Shown piece by piece: positions 42,781 to 51,155 of a stretch of DNA of 64,000 nt. Both the position numbers and the translations under genes were made by a program. Source of the DNA: Parasutterella muris. GTDB lineage: Bacteria > Pseudomonadota > Gammaproteobacteria > Burkholderiales > Burkholderiaceae_F. Under the pieces are notes generated by a model. It was given only the letters and a program-made list of their open reading frames with translations, had not been told where the DNA came from and ran no database searches. How positions within the stretch are numbered: the first letter of the stretch is position 1; each line of letters opens with the position of its first letter. The stretch is from positions 12,293 to 76,292 of the forward strand of contig NZ_CALPCV010000011.1 of NCBI RefSeq assembly GCF_943193095.1. Direction: 5' to 3'.

Positions 42781-43851
42781 ATGAGCTTAGATAAATTGGA
42801 TTTTGAAAGTTTTGATCTGCTTCGGCTCGGTCTAATTGTTTGCGATGAAAACGCGCGGATTCTTTACGCCAATACCACCGTTCAGTTTTATCTTGGCCAG
42901 AGCGCGAAACTTCTCAAGGATCGGTCGATATATACCGTACTGCCGTGTGCGGAACCGTGGATTCAAAACTATTACAAGCGTCCGGATGTTTCGTATCTGG
43001 TGCAGTCGGAACTCTGCGAGATGCTTCGGCCGCCTAAAGAGCCGAAGCAGGTTTTTGTGACTTGCCATCCGATGGCCGACGATCCGCGCTATCTTTTTTT
43101 TGAGATTTCTCCGGCAGCAAAAGCGCTTCTGATTTCCCACGAGCGCCACATGAACGAACTGTCGGAAAATACACGCCGGCTGCTGCGCAATCTAGCGCAT
43201 GAAATCAAAAATCCGCTCGGAGGCATCAGAGGTGCCGCTCAGCTCTTAGAGACCGAATTGTCGGATCCGGAACAGAAAGAATATACGGAAGTCGTGATTA
43301 GCGAAGCGGATCGTCTGCAGTCGCTCGTCGATAAGCTGCTTGCGCCGTATCGGCAGTCATATAATCCCGCGCCGACCAATGTTCATGAAGTACTTGAGCG
43401 GGTACGCCTGCTGGTGGAAGCGGAATTTCAGGACAGACTGCAGATTGTCAGGGATTACGACATCAGTGCTCCGGAAATTACCGCTGACCGAGGTCAGCTC
43501 ACGCAGATTTTTCTGAATCTGATGCGTAATGCGGCAGAAGCGCTTTCGGTACGGATGTGGGAGGGAACGGCTGAGATTCGACTGAAAACGCGTGTGGTGC
43601 ACCATGTTTCGATCGGCGAAGAAATTAAAAAAGCTGCGCTGAATATTCATGTTATCGATAACGGTGAGGGGATTCCGCAGGAGCTTTTGGACAGCATTTT
43701 CTATCCGCTCGTAAGCGGCAAAGAGAAGGGGAGCGGACTCGGGCTCTCATTGGTCCAATCGTTCGTAGAGCGGCACGGCGGAACTATATCCGTCAGCAGC
43801 GAGAACGGGAAGACGGATTTCAGCATTCTCTTTCCGCTGAACGCCCAATAA
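42781..43851 (+). CDS. ntrB: Nitrogen regulation sensor kinase NtrB
   Basis: Soluble kinase/phosphatase that phosphorylates NtrC under nitrogen limitation and is held in phosphatase mode by unmodified PII. The 356-aa protein has an N-terminal PAS domain (about residues 10-110), the H-box NLAHEIKNPLGGIRGAAQLL (H140), and ATP-binding boxes LMRNAAEAL, IDNGEGIP and GSGLGLSLVQSF. No membrane segment. ntrC follows after 30 bases. PII is modified by GlnD, encoded at the left edge of this window. Confidence 0.96.
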   Translation: MSLDKLDFESFDLLRLGLIVCDENARILYANTTVQFYLGQSAKLLKDRSIYTVLPCAEPWIQNYYKRPDVSYLVQSELCEMLRPPKEPKQVFVTCHPMADDPRYLFFEISPAAKALLISHERHMNELSENTRRLLRNLAHEIKNPLGGIRGAAQLLETELSDPEQKEYTEVVISEADRLQSLVDKLLAPYRQSYNPAPTNVHEVLERVRLLVEAEFQDRLQIVRDYDISAPEITADRGQLTQIFLNLMRNAAEALSVRMWEGTAEIRLKTRVVHHVSIGEEIKKAALNIHVIDNGEGIPQELLDSIFYPLVSGKEKGSGLGLSLVQSFVERHGGTISVSSENGKTDFSILFPLNAQ

Positions 43852-43881
43852 CAAGAAAAACGAGTCACTCGGAGAACCAGA

Positions 43882-45288
43882 ATGAAAGATATTTGGATTG
43901 CGGACGACGATCGATCTATTCGATGGGTTTTAGAAAAAGCGCTGAAAAAAGCCGGCCTGCCGTGCAGGACTTTTTCTGAAGCGGACTCACTTCTGCTGGC
44001 ACTTAAAACAGAACAGCCCTCCGTCATTCTGAGCGATATCCGCATGCCGGGAAAGAGCGGTCTGGAAATGCTGACCGAGATCAAGCGCGATTATCCGAAG
44101 CTTCCGGTCATTATCATGACCGCGTTCTCGGATCTTGACAGCGCGGTATCAAGTTTTCAGAGCGGCGCTTTTGAATATCTTCCGAAGCCCTTTGATATTG
44201 ATAAAGCGGTTGAGCTTGTCCGCCGCGCTTCTGAAGAAAACGCTTCCGAAGAAGCCGCGCCCGAGCAGCAGGTGTCCGAAATAATCGGTAAAGCGAGCGC
44301 GATGCAGGATGTTTTTCGCGCTATCGGACGCCTTTCGCACAGTAAAGCCACCGTCCTTCTGACCGGAGAATCCGGTGCCGGTAAGGAAGTGGTTGCCAGA
44401 GCGCTTCACAAGCATAGTCCACGAGCCAAAGAGGCGTTTATCGCGCTCAATATGGCGGCGATTCCAAGAGATCTGATGGAGAGCGAACTTTTCGGTCACG
44501 AAAAAGGAGCCTTCACCGGCGCCAACAGTGTTCGCCACGGACGGTTCGAACAGGCTGAAGGCGGCACACTGTTTCTTGACGAAATCGGCGATATGCCGGC
44601 AGAGCTTCAGACACGCCTGCTTAGGGTGCTTTCTGACGGATACTATTATCGAGTCGGCGGCCATCAGGCGCTTAAAGCCAACGTCCGCATCATTGCGGCG
44701 ACGCATCAGAATTTAGAGAACATGGTGCATGAGGGACGCTTCAGAGAAGACTTGTACCATCGTCTCAACGTCATCCGTATTCGTCTTCCTCCGCTTCGGG
44801 AACGCAAAGAGGATATTCCGCTTTTGATCGCGCATTTTTTGAAAAAGTCCTCTGAAAGTCTGGATGTTGAACAGAAAATTATGACGGCCGAAGCGATGGA
44901 CTTTCTGAAGGAATTCCCTTTCCCGGGCAATGTGCGCCAGTTGGAAAACCTTTGCAATTGGCTCGTTGTGATGGCGCCGTCCCAGCATATTCAGCTGAGC
45001 GATCTTCCTGCGGAGATTCTTCAGTCGGCTCCCGCTAAAGCGGTCTCAGCGGCTCCTCTTGTCGGCGGAACCTGGCAGGACGGTTTGAGGGCGGCAGTTG
45101 AGGCGAAATTGAAGGAAGAAACGCCGGACCTGATGAAAGAACTCACTGACGCCTTCGAAACGGCGGTTATTGAAACCGCGCTTGAATTCACACACGGTCG
45201 CCGAGTGGAGGCCGCCTCCAGACTTGGTATCGGGCGCAATACCATTACACGCAAGATTGCGGAATTAAATCTTAAAACTGAGGATTAA
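43882..45288 (+). CDS. ntrC: Nitrogen regulation response regulator NtrC
   Basis: Sigma-54-dependent enhancer-binding activator. 468 aa: receiver domain with D52 (SDIRMPGKSG), AAA+ domain with Walker A GESGAGKEVVARALH and the sigma-54-contact loop GAFTGA (GHEKGAFTGANSV), Walker B GTLFLDEIGDMP, and a Fis-type HTH at the C terminus (AASRLGIGRNTITRKIAEL). It probably activates its own operon from the sites at 41118-41165. GGAG precedes ATG. Confidence 0.97.
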   Translation: MKDIWIADDDRSIRWVLEKALKKAGLPCRTFSEADSLLLALKTEQPSVILSDIRMPGKSGLEMLTEIKRDYPKLPVIIMTAFSDLDSAVSSFQSGAFEYLPKPFDIDKAVELVRRASEENASEEAAPEQQVSEIIGKASAMQDVFRAIGRLSHSKATVLLTGESGAGKEVVARALHKHSPRAKEAFIALNMAAIPRDLMESELFGHEKGAFTGANSVRHGRFEQAEGGTLFLDEIGDMPAELQTRLLRVLSDGYYYRVGGHQALKANVRIIAATHQNLENMVHEGRFREDLYHRLNVIRIRLPPLRERKEDIPLLIAHFLKKSSESLDVEQKIMTAEAMDFLKEFPFPGNVRQLENLCNWLVVMAPSQHIQLSDLPAEILQSAPAKAVSAAPLVGGTWQDGLRAAVEAKLKEETPDLMKELTDAFETAVIETALEFTHGRRVEAASRLGIGRNTITRKIAELNLKTED

Positions 45289-45309
45289 GACGCCTGCTAT
45301 CATTGCGCC

Positions 45310-46353
45310 ATGAATTTTGAGAGCGTAAATAACGAATTAGCCGCACTAGGCTGCAAACAGAGCCATATTGATGCATTCTGGCGCAATTGGTATCTCGGTC
45401 GTCCGCTGACACAGGCGAAATTTACTTTTCCGAAGGCGGCCGCTGAAGCGGCTGCAACCCTGGGAACCTGTTTGGCTCAGGTTCTCATGCCCGACAGCGA
45501 CGATTATCTCGGAGAAAATGGCGCGAGAGCCGTGCTGAGAGCCTCTGACGGTCAGCTGATCGAATCAGTGCTGCTTCCGAGAGACGGAGTCTGCATTTCA
45601 ACGCAGGTCGGCTGCGCGGTCGGCTGCCGCTTTTGTATGACCGGGCGCTCCGGTCTCGTTCGTCAGCTTTCCGATATTGAAATCGCAGCGCAGGTGGTCT
45701 ACGCCAAGAGCCGGCAAAAAATCTCTAAAGTCGTGTTTATGGGGATGGGCGAGCCTTCGCATAATCGCAGAAATGTTCTGTCCGCGCTTGACCATATTAC
45801 TCGCTACGCCGGAATCGGTTACAAGGAGCTGGTCATTTCCACTGTTGGGGACAGACGGCTTTTTGAGGAACTCTCGCATAGGGAGATTAAACCCGCTCTT
45901 GCGATATCTCTGCATTCCGCATTTGATGAAAAGCGCCGTATGCTGCTTCCGAATGCGGCAGATCTGACGGTTAAAGAGATTCTTGACTTTGGCAAAGAGT
46001 ATGCGCGACTGAGCAAATATCCGATTCAATATCAGTGGACGCTGATCCGAGATCTTAACGACGGTACTGATGAAATCGATCAGCTCGCTTCACTCTGGGA
46101 CGGTCAGTTTGCGGTTCTCAACATGATTCCGGTCAATAAGATTGACGACAGTCCCTATGATCGGCCTGATCCCGATCGGATTGAGGCGCTTAAAGCCGCC
46201 TGCAGATCCTTTCATATTCTGCTGAAGTTCCGGGATTCCGCTGCTCAGGACGTGGACGGCGGCTGCGGACAGCTCAGAGCTCGCGCAATGCGCGAAAAAC
46301 AGAAAGCGGTCCGCGACGGGACCGCTGTGATTCAGATTAAAGATCTAAAGTAA
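45310..46353 (+). CDS. RlmN-family dual-specificity RNA methyltransferase (variant)
   Basis: Radical SAM enzyme of the family that makes 2-methyladenosine in 23S rRNA (A2503) and tRNA. 347 aa. The cluster cysteines are C102, C106, C109 in STQVGCAVGCRFCMTG. The mechanistic C-terminal cysteine is kept in DVDGGCGQLRARAM. The motif usually read FCATG..GF.RNL is here FCMTGRSGLVRQL, a departure that suggests an RlmN-like paralogue. Other landmarks, VVFMGMGEPSHNRRNVL and VISTVG, are conserved. A second canonical rlmN may exist elsewhere. Its 3' end overlaps convergent xthA by 17 bases. Confidence 0.85.
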   Translation: MNFESVNNELAALGCKQSHIDAFWRNWYLGRPLTQAKFTFPKAAAEAAATLGTCLAQVLMPDSDDYLGENGARAVLRASDGQLIESVLLPRDGVCISTQVGCAVGCRFCMTGRSGLVRQLSDIEIAAQVVYAKSRQKISKVVFMGMGEPSHNRRNVLSALDHITRYAGIGYKELVISTVGDRRLFEELSHREIKPALAISLHSAFDEKRRMLLPNAADLTVKEILDFGKEYARLSKYPIQYQWTLIRDLNDGTDEIDQLASLWDGQFAVLNMIPVNKIDDSPYDRPDPDRIEALKAACRSFHILLKFRDSAAQDVDGGCGQLRARAMREKQKAVRDGTAVIQIKDLK

Positions 46354-47134
46354 GCGTAACGGGCGCATGATCGCTCGGCCGCTCGTTGGCGCGGACATCC
46401 TTGTGGATGACAACGCCGAGATTTTTATCCCGAAGCGTATTCGAAATCAGGATATGGTCGATGCGAAGACCTCGGTTGCGCCGAAAGGCCATCATTCGGT
46501 AATCCCACCAGGAGTACGACTTCTCGGGCTGCTCAAAAGCGCGGAACGCGTCGGTGAGGCCGCAGTCGAGGAGCTTTTGGAAGGCTTCACGGCTCTGCGG
46601 CGCGCAGAGAACGCTGTCAGCCCAGGACTCCGGATCCCAAACGTCCCGATCTTCAGGCGCGATGTTGAAGTCGCCGAGCAGAACGAGGTTCGGGTAACGT
46701 TCCAGTTCAGAGGGCAGCCAGTCGGCAAGCGCTTTAAGCCAGCTGAGCTTATAAGGGAACTTTTCACTTTCAAGTGACTCACCGTTGGGAAAGTATCCGT
46801 TGACGATTCTCAGCTTAGAGCCGTTGACCATGACGCTGACCGCAATAAGGCGGCTTTGTTCATCTTCAAAGCCGGGGATATTGCGGATCTCTTCCGCGGC
46901 AATAAATTCATAGGGCTTGCGAAGCAGAGCGGCAACGCCGTTGTAAGTCTTCTGACCGAACGCGTCGATCTCATAGCCCGCCTCGTTTATTGCGGCGCGG
47001 TCAATGGCTGATTCCTGCATCTTCAGCTCCTGAAGGCAGAGCACATCGTCTTTGCGGTCCGCTAAATAGTCCAGCACCTGAGGCAGACGCACTTTTAGAG
47101 AGTTGACATTCCAAGTCGTGACGGAGAAACTCAT
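46337..47134 (-). CDS. xthA: Exodeoxyribonuclease III / AP endonuclease
   Basis: Base-excision repair enzyme of the EEP fold, 265 aa. Motifs: VTTWNVNSLKVRL, LCLQELKMQE (metal Glu), NGVAALLRKP, LLGDFNIAPEDRDVWDP and the terminal RIDHILIS and PSDHAPV with catalytic Asp/His. Its ATG overlaps the TGA of prlC (ATGA), so the two are translationally coupled. Confidence 0.95.
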   Translation of the reverse strand: MSFSVTTWNVNSLKVRLPQVLDYLADRKDDVLCLQELKMQESAIDRAAINEAGYEIDAFGQKTYNGVAALLRKPYEFIAAEEIRNIPGFEDEQSRLIAVSVMVNGSKLRIVNGYFPNGESLESEKFPYKLSWLKALADWLPSELERYPNLVLLGDFNIAPEDRDVWDPESWADSVLCAPQSREAFQKLLDCGLTDAFRAFEQPEKSYSWWDYRMMAFRRNRGLRIDHILISNTLRDKNLGVVIHKDVRANERPSDHAPVTLTLDL

Positions 47135-49188
47135 TTTTCCTCCAGCAGACCGTACTGACGCAGCAGCGCGTCAACGGAAGGTTCACGGCCGCGGAAAGCG
47201 ACAAAGCTTTCGATTGCTGGACGGCTTCCGCCGCGCGAGAGAACTTCATCGAGCCACTTTGTTCCCACTTCCGGATTAAAGATGCCTTTTTCTTCGAATA
47301 AAGAGAAGGCGTCCGCGGAGAGGACTTCAGCCCATTTGTAGCTGTAGTAGCCTGCGGCATAGCCGCCCGCGAAGATATGAGAGAAGGAGTTGGCAAAGCG
47401 GTTGTACTGCGGCGGGAAGACAAAGGAAACTTCCTTGCGGACCTCACGAATCAGCTTTTCTACCGTGTCTTTATGCGGATGCTCATCCATGTGGAGCAGC
47501 ATGTCAAAAAGGGCGAATTCAATCTGACGGACGTTCGCCATGCCCGCTTCGAAGTTCTTGGATGCGACAAGCTTGTCAAAGAGCGCGCGCGGCATTTTCG
47601 CATGGGTTTTGACATGCGAGGAGATGGTCTGCATCACGTCCCAGTTCAGCACAAAGTTTTCCATGAATTGGCTCGGAAGCTCAACCGCGTCCCATTCAAC
47701 TCCGCTGATACCGGAAACCGCGAGTTCCGTCTGACGGGTGAGCATGTGATGCAGGCCGTGACCGAATTCATGGAAGATGGTTTCCACATCGTTGAGCGTC
47801 AGCAGTGAAGGCTGAGCGCCAACCGGCGCGGAGAAGTTGCAGACCAAATAAGCGACCGGCGTTTGGATGGCTCCGTTATCAAGCAGACGGCGGCTTCTGA
47901 GATCATTCATCCAGGCGCCTCCGCGTTTGCCGCTGCGCGCATACAGGTCGGTATAGAAGCCGGCGATTTCATTGCCGTTCTTATCCGAGATTGCATAGTA
48001 TTTCACGGCAGGATTCCAAACCGGAACATTCTTTTGCGCGATCTTGATGGAGAACATTTTCTCTACTAAGGAGAACATTCCGGAGAGGACCGCGGGTTCA
48101 GGGAAGTACTGCTTGACTTCCTGTTCCGAGTAAGAGTACTTGGCTTCGCGAAGCTTTTCACTGACGTAGCTGTAATCCCAAGGATTAATTTGGTCCATGT
48201 TCAGTGTCTGTGTACCAAAGCGGATCAGTTCTTCCATGTCCTTGAGCGCGGCGGGTTTCGCTTTTGCGGCAAGCTCTCTCAGGAATTTGACAACCTGTTC
48301 GGGTGTGTCCGCCATTTTTCTGACAAGGGACACCTGAGCGTAGTTTTTATAACCGAGCAGATGAGCTTCTCTGACTCTGAGCTCAAGCAGACGCGTCATG
48401 ACAGGCGCATTGTCTTTTCCTGCGGGAGAAAACTCAGAGGCGCGGGTCGTATAAGCGTGATAAAGCTCTTCACGAAGTGAGGAGTCATCTGCGTACTGCA
48501 TGATTGGCAGATAGTTCGGCATGTGCAGCGTGATCTTATAGCCTTCGGTTCCTTCGGAAGCCGCCTGCTGCGCAAAAAGCGCTTTTTCGCCTTCGGGGAT
48601 GCCGCGCAGCCGATCTGTATCTTTAGGCAGATAGATTGCGAAGTCGTTGGTGCAGTCCAAAAGATTTTCAGAGAACTTTTGGCTGAGTTCGGCTTCTTCA
48701 GCGCTGATCTTTGTCATTTCCTTCTTGCCGGCCTCATCGAGTTCGGCGCCCGAAAGCACAAACCCTTCGATTTCCCGATCAATGATTCTGCGGCGAGCGG
48801 CGCTGAAGGATTTGAATGCGTCTTCAGCCTTCAGCGCTTTATATTTGGCGTAGAGCTCTTCATTTTGGCCGATTTCCGAAAAGACAGCGGAGATCGGAGC
48901 GAGAAGCTCATTGACGATCGCGCGCAGCTGAGGCGTGTCTTCCACGCTGTTGAGGTGAGAAATGGCGGACCAGACAAAGCTTAGGTTTTCCGATGCGTCG
49001 TCCAGCGGTTTGACGACATTGTCCCAAGTCGCGGGTTCAGTATTTTGCGTGACGGCGCTGACGGTCTCTTTTAATGTATTGATGAGCGACAGAACGGCCG
49101 GCTTAAAGCTTTCCTGATTTAAATTCGGGAAGTCGATAAATTTACTTTTATCCTCAATAATCGAGAGAATATCAATACGATCTGACAT
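47131..49188 (-). CDS. prlC: Oligopeptidase A (M3 family)
   Basis: Cytoplasmic zinc oligopeptidase degrading signal peptides and other oligopeptides. The 685-aa protein carries TIFHEFGHGLHHMLTR (HExxH plus the downstream Glu in GISGVEWDAVELPSQF). It also has the family block AHLLGYKNYAQVSL and the C-terminal FANSFSHIFAGGYAAGYYSYKWAEV. folD lies 11 bases upstream on the same strand, giving a folD-prlC-xthA operon. Confidence 0.96.
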   Translation of the reverse strand: MSDRIDILSIIEDKSKFIDFPNLNQESFKPAVLSLINTLKETVSAVTQNTEPATWDNVVKPLDDASENLSFVWSAISHLNSVEDTPQLRAIVNELLAPISAVFSEIGQNEELYAKYKALKAEDAFKSFSAARRRIIDREIEGFVLSGAELDEAGKKEMTKISAEEAELSQKFSENLLDCTNDFAIYLPKDTDRLRGIPEGEKALFAQQAASEGTEGYKITLHMPNYLPIMQYADDSSLREELYHAYTTRASEFSPAGKDNAPVMTRLLELRVREAHLLGYKNYAQVSLVRKMADTPEQVVKFLRELAAKAKPAALKDMEELIRFGTQTLNMDQINPWDYSYVSEKLREAKYSYSEQEVKQYFPEPAVLSGMFSLVEKMFSIKIAQKNVPVWNPAVKYYAISDKNGNEIAGFYTDLYARSGKRGGAWMNDLRSRRLLDNGAIQTPVAYLVCNFSAPVGAQPSLLTLNDVETIFHEFGHGLHHMLTRQTELAVSGISGVEWDAVELPSQFMENFVLNWDVMQTISSHVKTHAKMPRALFDKLVASKNFEAGMANVRQIEFALFDMLLHMDEHPHKDTVEKLIREVRKEVSFVFPPQYNRFANSFSHIFAGGYAAGYYSYKWAEVLSADAFSLFEEKGIFNPEVGTKWLDEVLSRGGSRPAIESFVAFRGREPSVDALLRQYGLLEEK

Positions 49189-49199
49189 TAAATTCTTCC

Positions 49200-50054
49200 T
49201 TACAGGTTAAAACGGTTCTCGAAGGCGCGCATGGTATTGTCTAAGAGCATTGCGATGGTCATCGGACCGACACCGCCCGGAACCGGCGTAATAAAGCCCG
49301 CGACACGAGCAACAGCTTCGATATCGACGTCACCGCAGAGTTTTCCTTCCTGATTTCTGTTCATGCCGACATCAATCACGACGGCGCCGGGCTTGACCAT
49401 GTCATCGGTCACCAAACCGGCTTTGCCCACGGCGGATACGATAATGTCGGCATTTTTCGCGAGTTCCTTAAGGTTTTTGGTTCTGCTGTGCGCAACAGTG
49501 ACGGTGGCGTTCTTCTCAAGGAGCATGAGGGCCATTGGTTTTCCGACAATGTTGCTGCGTCCGATCACCAATGCGTTTGCGCCCTCGAGCGGGCATCCGA
49601 CGGACTCAAGCATTTTCATGACGCCGTGCGGCGTGCAGCAACGAAAGCCCTTCAGCCCTGTCACTAGCGCGCCCATATTTTCGACATGGAAGCCGTCCAC
49701 ATCCTTTTCCGCGGCGATGGATCGGATGACTTTCTGTTCGTCAAAGCCTTTAGGCAGCGGAAGCTGTACCAAGATGCCGTCGACTGAGTCGTCTTCGTTC
49801 AGTTCTTTGATGAGAGAGAGCAGTTCGGCCTCTGAAGCGTCTGCGAGCAGGCGTTTTTCCAAAGAGGTGATGCCGGTGTCGAGGCAGGCTTTGATTTTAT
49901 TGCGTACGTAAATTTGGCTTGCGGGGTTGTCTCCGACAAGAATTACGGCAAGGCAGGGCGGTCTCGGCGCGTCAGTGAAGTTTTGGATTTTACTGCGGAT
50001 TTCCTGTCGAATACCGGCAGCGAGCGCTTTTCCGTCAATGATGTTGGCAGACAT
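49200..50054 (-). CDS. folD: Methylenetetrahydrofolate dehydrogenase / cyclohydrolase
   Basis: Bifunctional C1-metabolism enzyme producing 10-formyl-THF. The 284-aa protein shows VGDNPASQIYVRNKIKAC (catalytic Tyr/Lys), GILVQLPLPKGFDEQKVI, VIGRSNIVGKPMALMLL (NADP loop) and PVPGGVGPMTIAMLLDNT. It is the first gene of folD-prlC-xthA on the minus strand. GGGGA lies before the ATG. Confidence 0.97.
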   Translation of the reverse strand: MSANIIDGKALAAGIRQEIRSKIQNFTDAPRPPCLAVILVGDNPASQIYVRNKIKACLDTGITSLEKRLLADASEAELLSLIKELNEDDSVDGILVQLPLPKGFDEQKVIRSIAAEKDVDGFHVENMGALVTGLKGFRCCTPHGVMKMLESVGCPLEGANALVIGRSNIVGKPMALMLLEKNATVTVAHSRTKNLKELAKNADIIVSAVGKAGLVTDDMVKPGAVVIDVGMNRNQEGKLCGDVDIEAVARVAGFITPVPGGVGPMTIAMLLDNTMRAFENRFNL

Positions 50055-50100
50055 AAGTTCCCCGAATAATTTGATTTGAAACTTAGAAATATATCAATAA

Positions 50101-50130
50101 AAAGAAGAAAGGAAGGCCGAAGCCTTCCCT
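50101..50130 (-). terminator. Terminator of the response-regulator gene
   Basis: On minus: GGAAGGC, a UUCG tetraloop, GCCTTCC, followed by TTTCTTCTTT. It lies 28 bases after the regulator stop and before folD. Confidence 0.85.
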
Positions 50131-50155
50131 TTTGAGTTTCTTTAGCGACAGAACA

Positions 50156-50833
50156 TTAGTTCATGTTGTTGTCTTTCAGCGGGGTGCGGTTTGCATTCAT
50201 CACCACACGCATCAGATCGGCAACCGTACCGGAATTTGTCTTATCCATAATTGAGGCGCGATGCGCTTCAACGGTCTTGATGGAAATGCCGAGGTCGGCA
50301 GCGATCTGTTTGTTCAGGCGGCCGCTGACAATACGTTCAAGAACGTGCAGTTCACGCGGTGTCAGCTTGCTGAGAAGTGCGTCGTTGAGCGAGCGCTTTT
50401 CAGCTTTAAGTTTGCGCTGACGGGCTTCCTGAAGCATTCTTTCGATTAAGGAGCGAAGCGCTGCCTGATCGAACGGTTTTTCAATGAAGTCCACTGCACC
50501 CTTTTTGAGAGTGGAGACTGCCATGGATACGTCGCCGTGACCCGAGATGAAGATAATCGGAATATCGCATTTGCGGGCGATCAGATGTTCTTGTACTTCT
50601 AGTCCGCTCATGCCCGGCATTCTGACGTCTAGTACGAGAACAGCGATGGCATTCGGATCGAATTTGGCCAAGAACATTTCTCCGCTTTCGAAGAGCTCAA
50701 CTCGATAGCTGGACGCTTCGAGCAGCCACTTCAGCGAATCACGGACGGCCTCGTCGTCTTCAACAATGTAAACGACGCTGGCAGTGTCCGGTGAATCCGG
50801 AGTAAAGGATTTCGAGGTCATTTGAATCATCAT
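50156..50833 (-). CDS. FixJ/TtrR-type response regulator
   Basis: 225 aa. Receiver domain with VYIVEDDEAVRDSL, phospho-acceptor D69 (LVLDVRMPGMSGLE) and conserved Lys (DFIEKPFD). A LuxR-type HTH follows (LTPRELHVLERIVSGRLNK, AADLGISIKTVEAHRASIM). It is almost certainly the partner of the sensor kinase encoded upstream at 51156-53540 in the same direction, although a terminator and a 322-bp structured gap separate them. FixJ/DctR/TtrR relatives control respiration or dicarboxylate/alternative acceptor use; the target here is not visible. GGAAGG precedes the ATG. Confidence 0.92.
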   Translation of the reverse strand: MMIQMTSKSFTPDSPDTASVVYIVEDDEAVRDSLKWLLEASSYRVELFESGEMFLAKFDPNAIAVLVLDVRMPGMSGLEVQEHLIARKCDIPIIFISGHGDVSMAVSTLKKGAVDFIEKPFDQAALRSLIERMLQEARQRKLKAEKRSLNDALLSKLTPRELHVLERIVSGRLNKQIAADLGISIKTVEAHRASIMDKTNSGTVADLMRVVMNANRTPLKDNNMN

Positions 50834-50875
50834 GTACCTTCCACAATAAATTATTTTGCGTTAAATCTGTTAACC

Positions 50876-50894
50876 GATTGAATCAAATTCAATC
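50876..50894. promoter_or_regulatory. Perfect palindrome upstream of the response-regulator gene
   Basis: GATTGAAT-CAA-ATTCAATC: 8-bp perfect arms with a 3-bp spacer, 43 bases before the regulator ATG. Size and position suit a dimeric regulator operator, perhaps for autoregulation. Confidence 0.55.
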
Positions 50895-51070
50895 ACACAC
50901 CACATATAGTAATTATATGCGCAAATCACACCCCTGAGAAGTATCTATATCGGGGGTGAAGCTATTCTTTACAAATTCACCTGGGAACTATACCTTAGCT
51001 AAAACTAAGTAAGAATTATTACATATTTTTACAGGTGATAACCCGAATTCGACTATTTTAACGGATTTCC

Positions 51071-51111
51071 TAAAAAAATCACCTCCGTTTCCAAAGAAAG
51101 CGGGGGTGATT
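51071..51111 (-). terminator. Terminator of the sensor-kinase gene
   Basis: On minus: AATCACCCCCG and CGGAGGTGATT form a long imperfect stem followed by seven T residues. It isolates the kinase transcript from the regulator gene downstream. Confidence 0.75.
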
Positions 51112-51155
51112 AAATATTAAGAAGCAATTCTTTTCTAAGTTTTCTTACCGGGCTG

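Larger units (their letters stand above)
50834..51155. other. Structured intergenic region between sensor kinase and regulator
   Basis: 322 bases, no ORF. It holds a perfect palindrome at 50876-50894, a hairpin CACCCC/GGGGTG at 50929-50958, inverted TCACCTG (50977-50983) and CAGGTGA (51032-51038), and the kinase terminator at 51071-51111. It is A/T-rich. It must contain the promoter of the regulator gene; a small RNA or attenuator is also possible. Confidence 0.55.
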
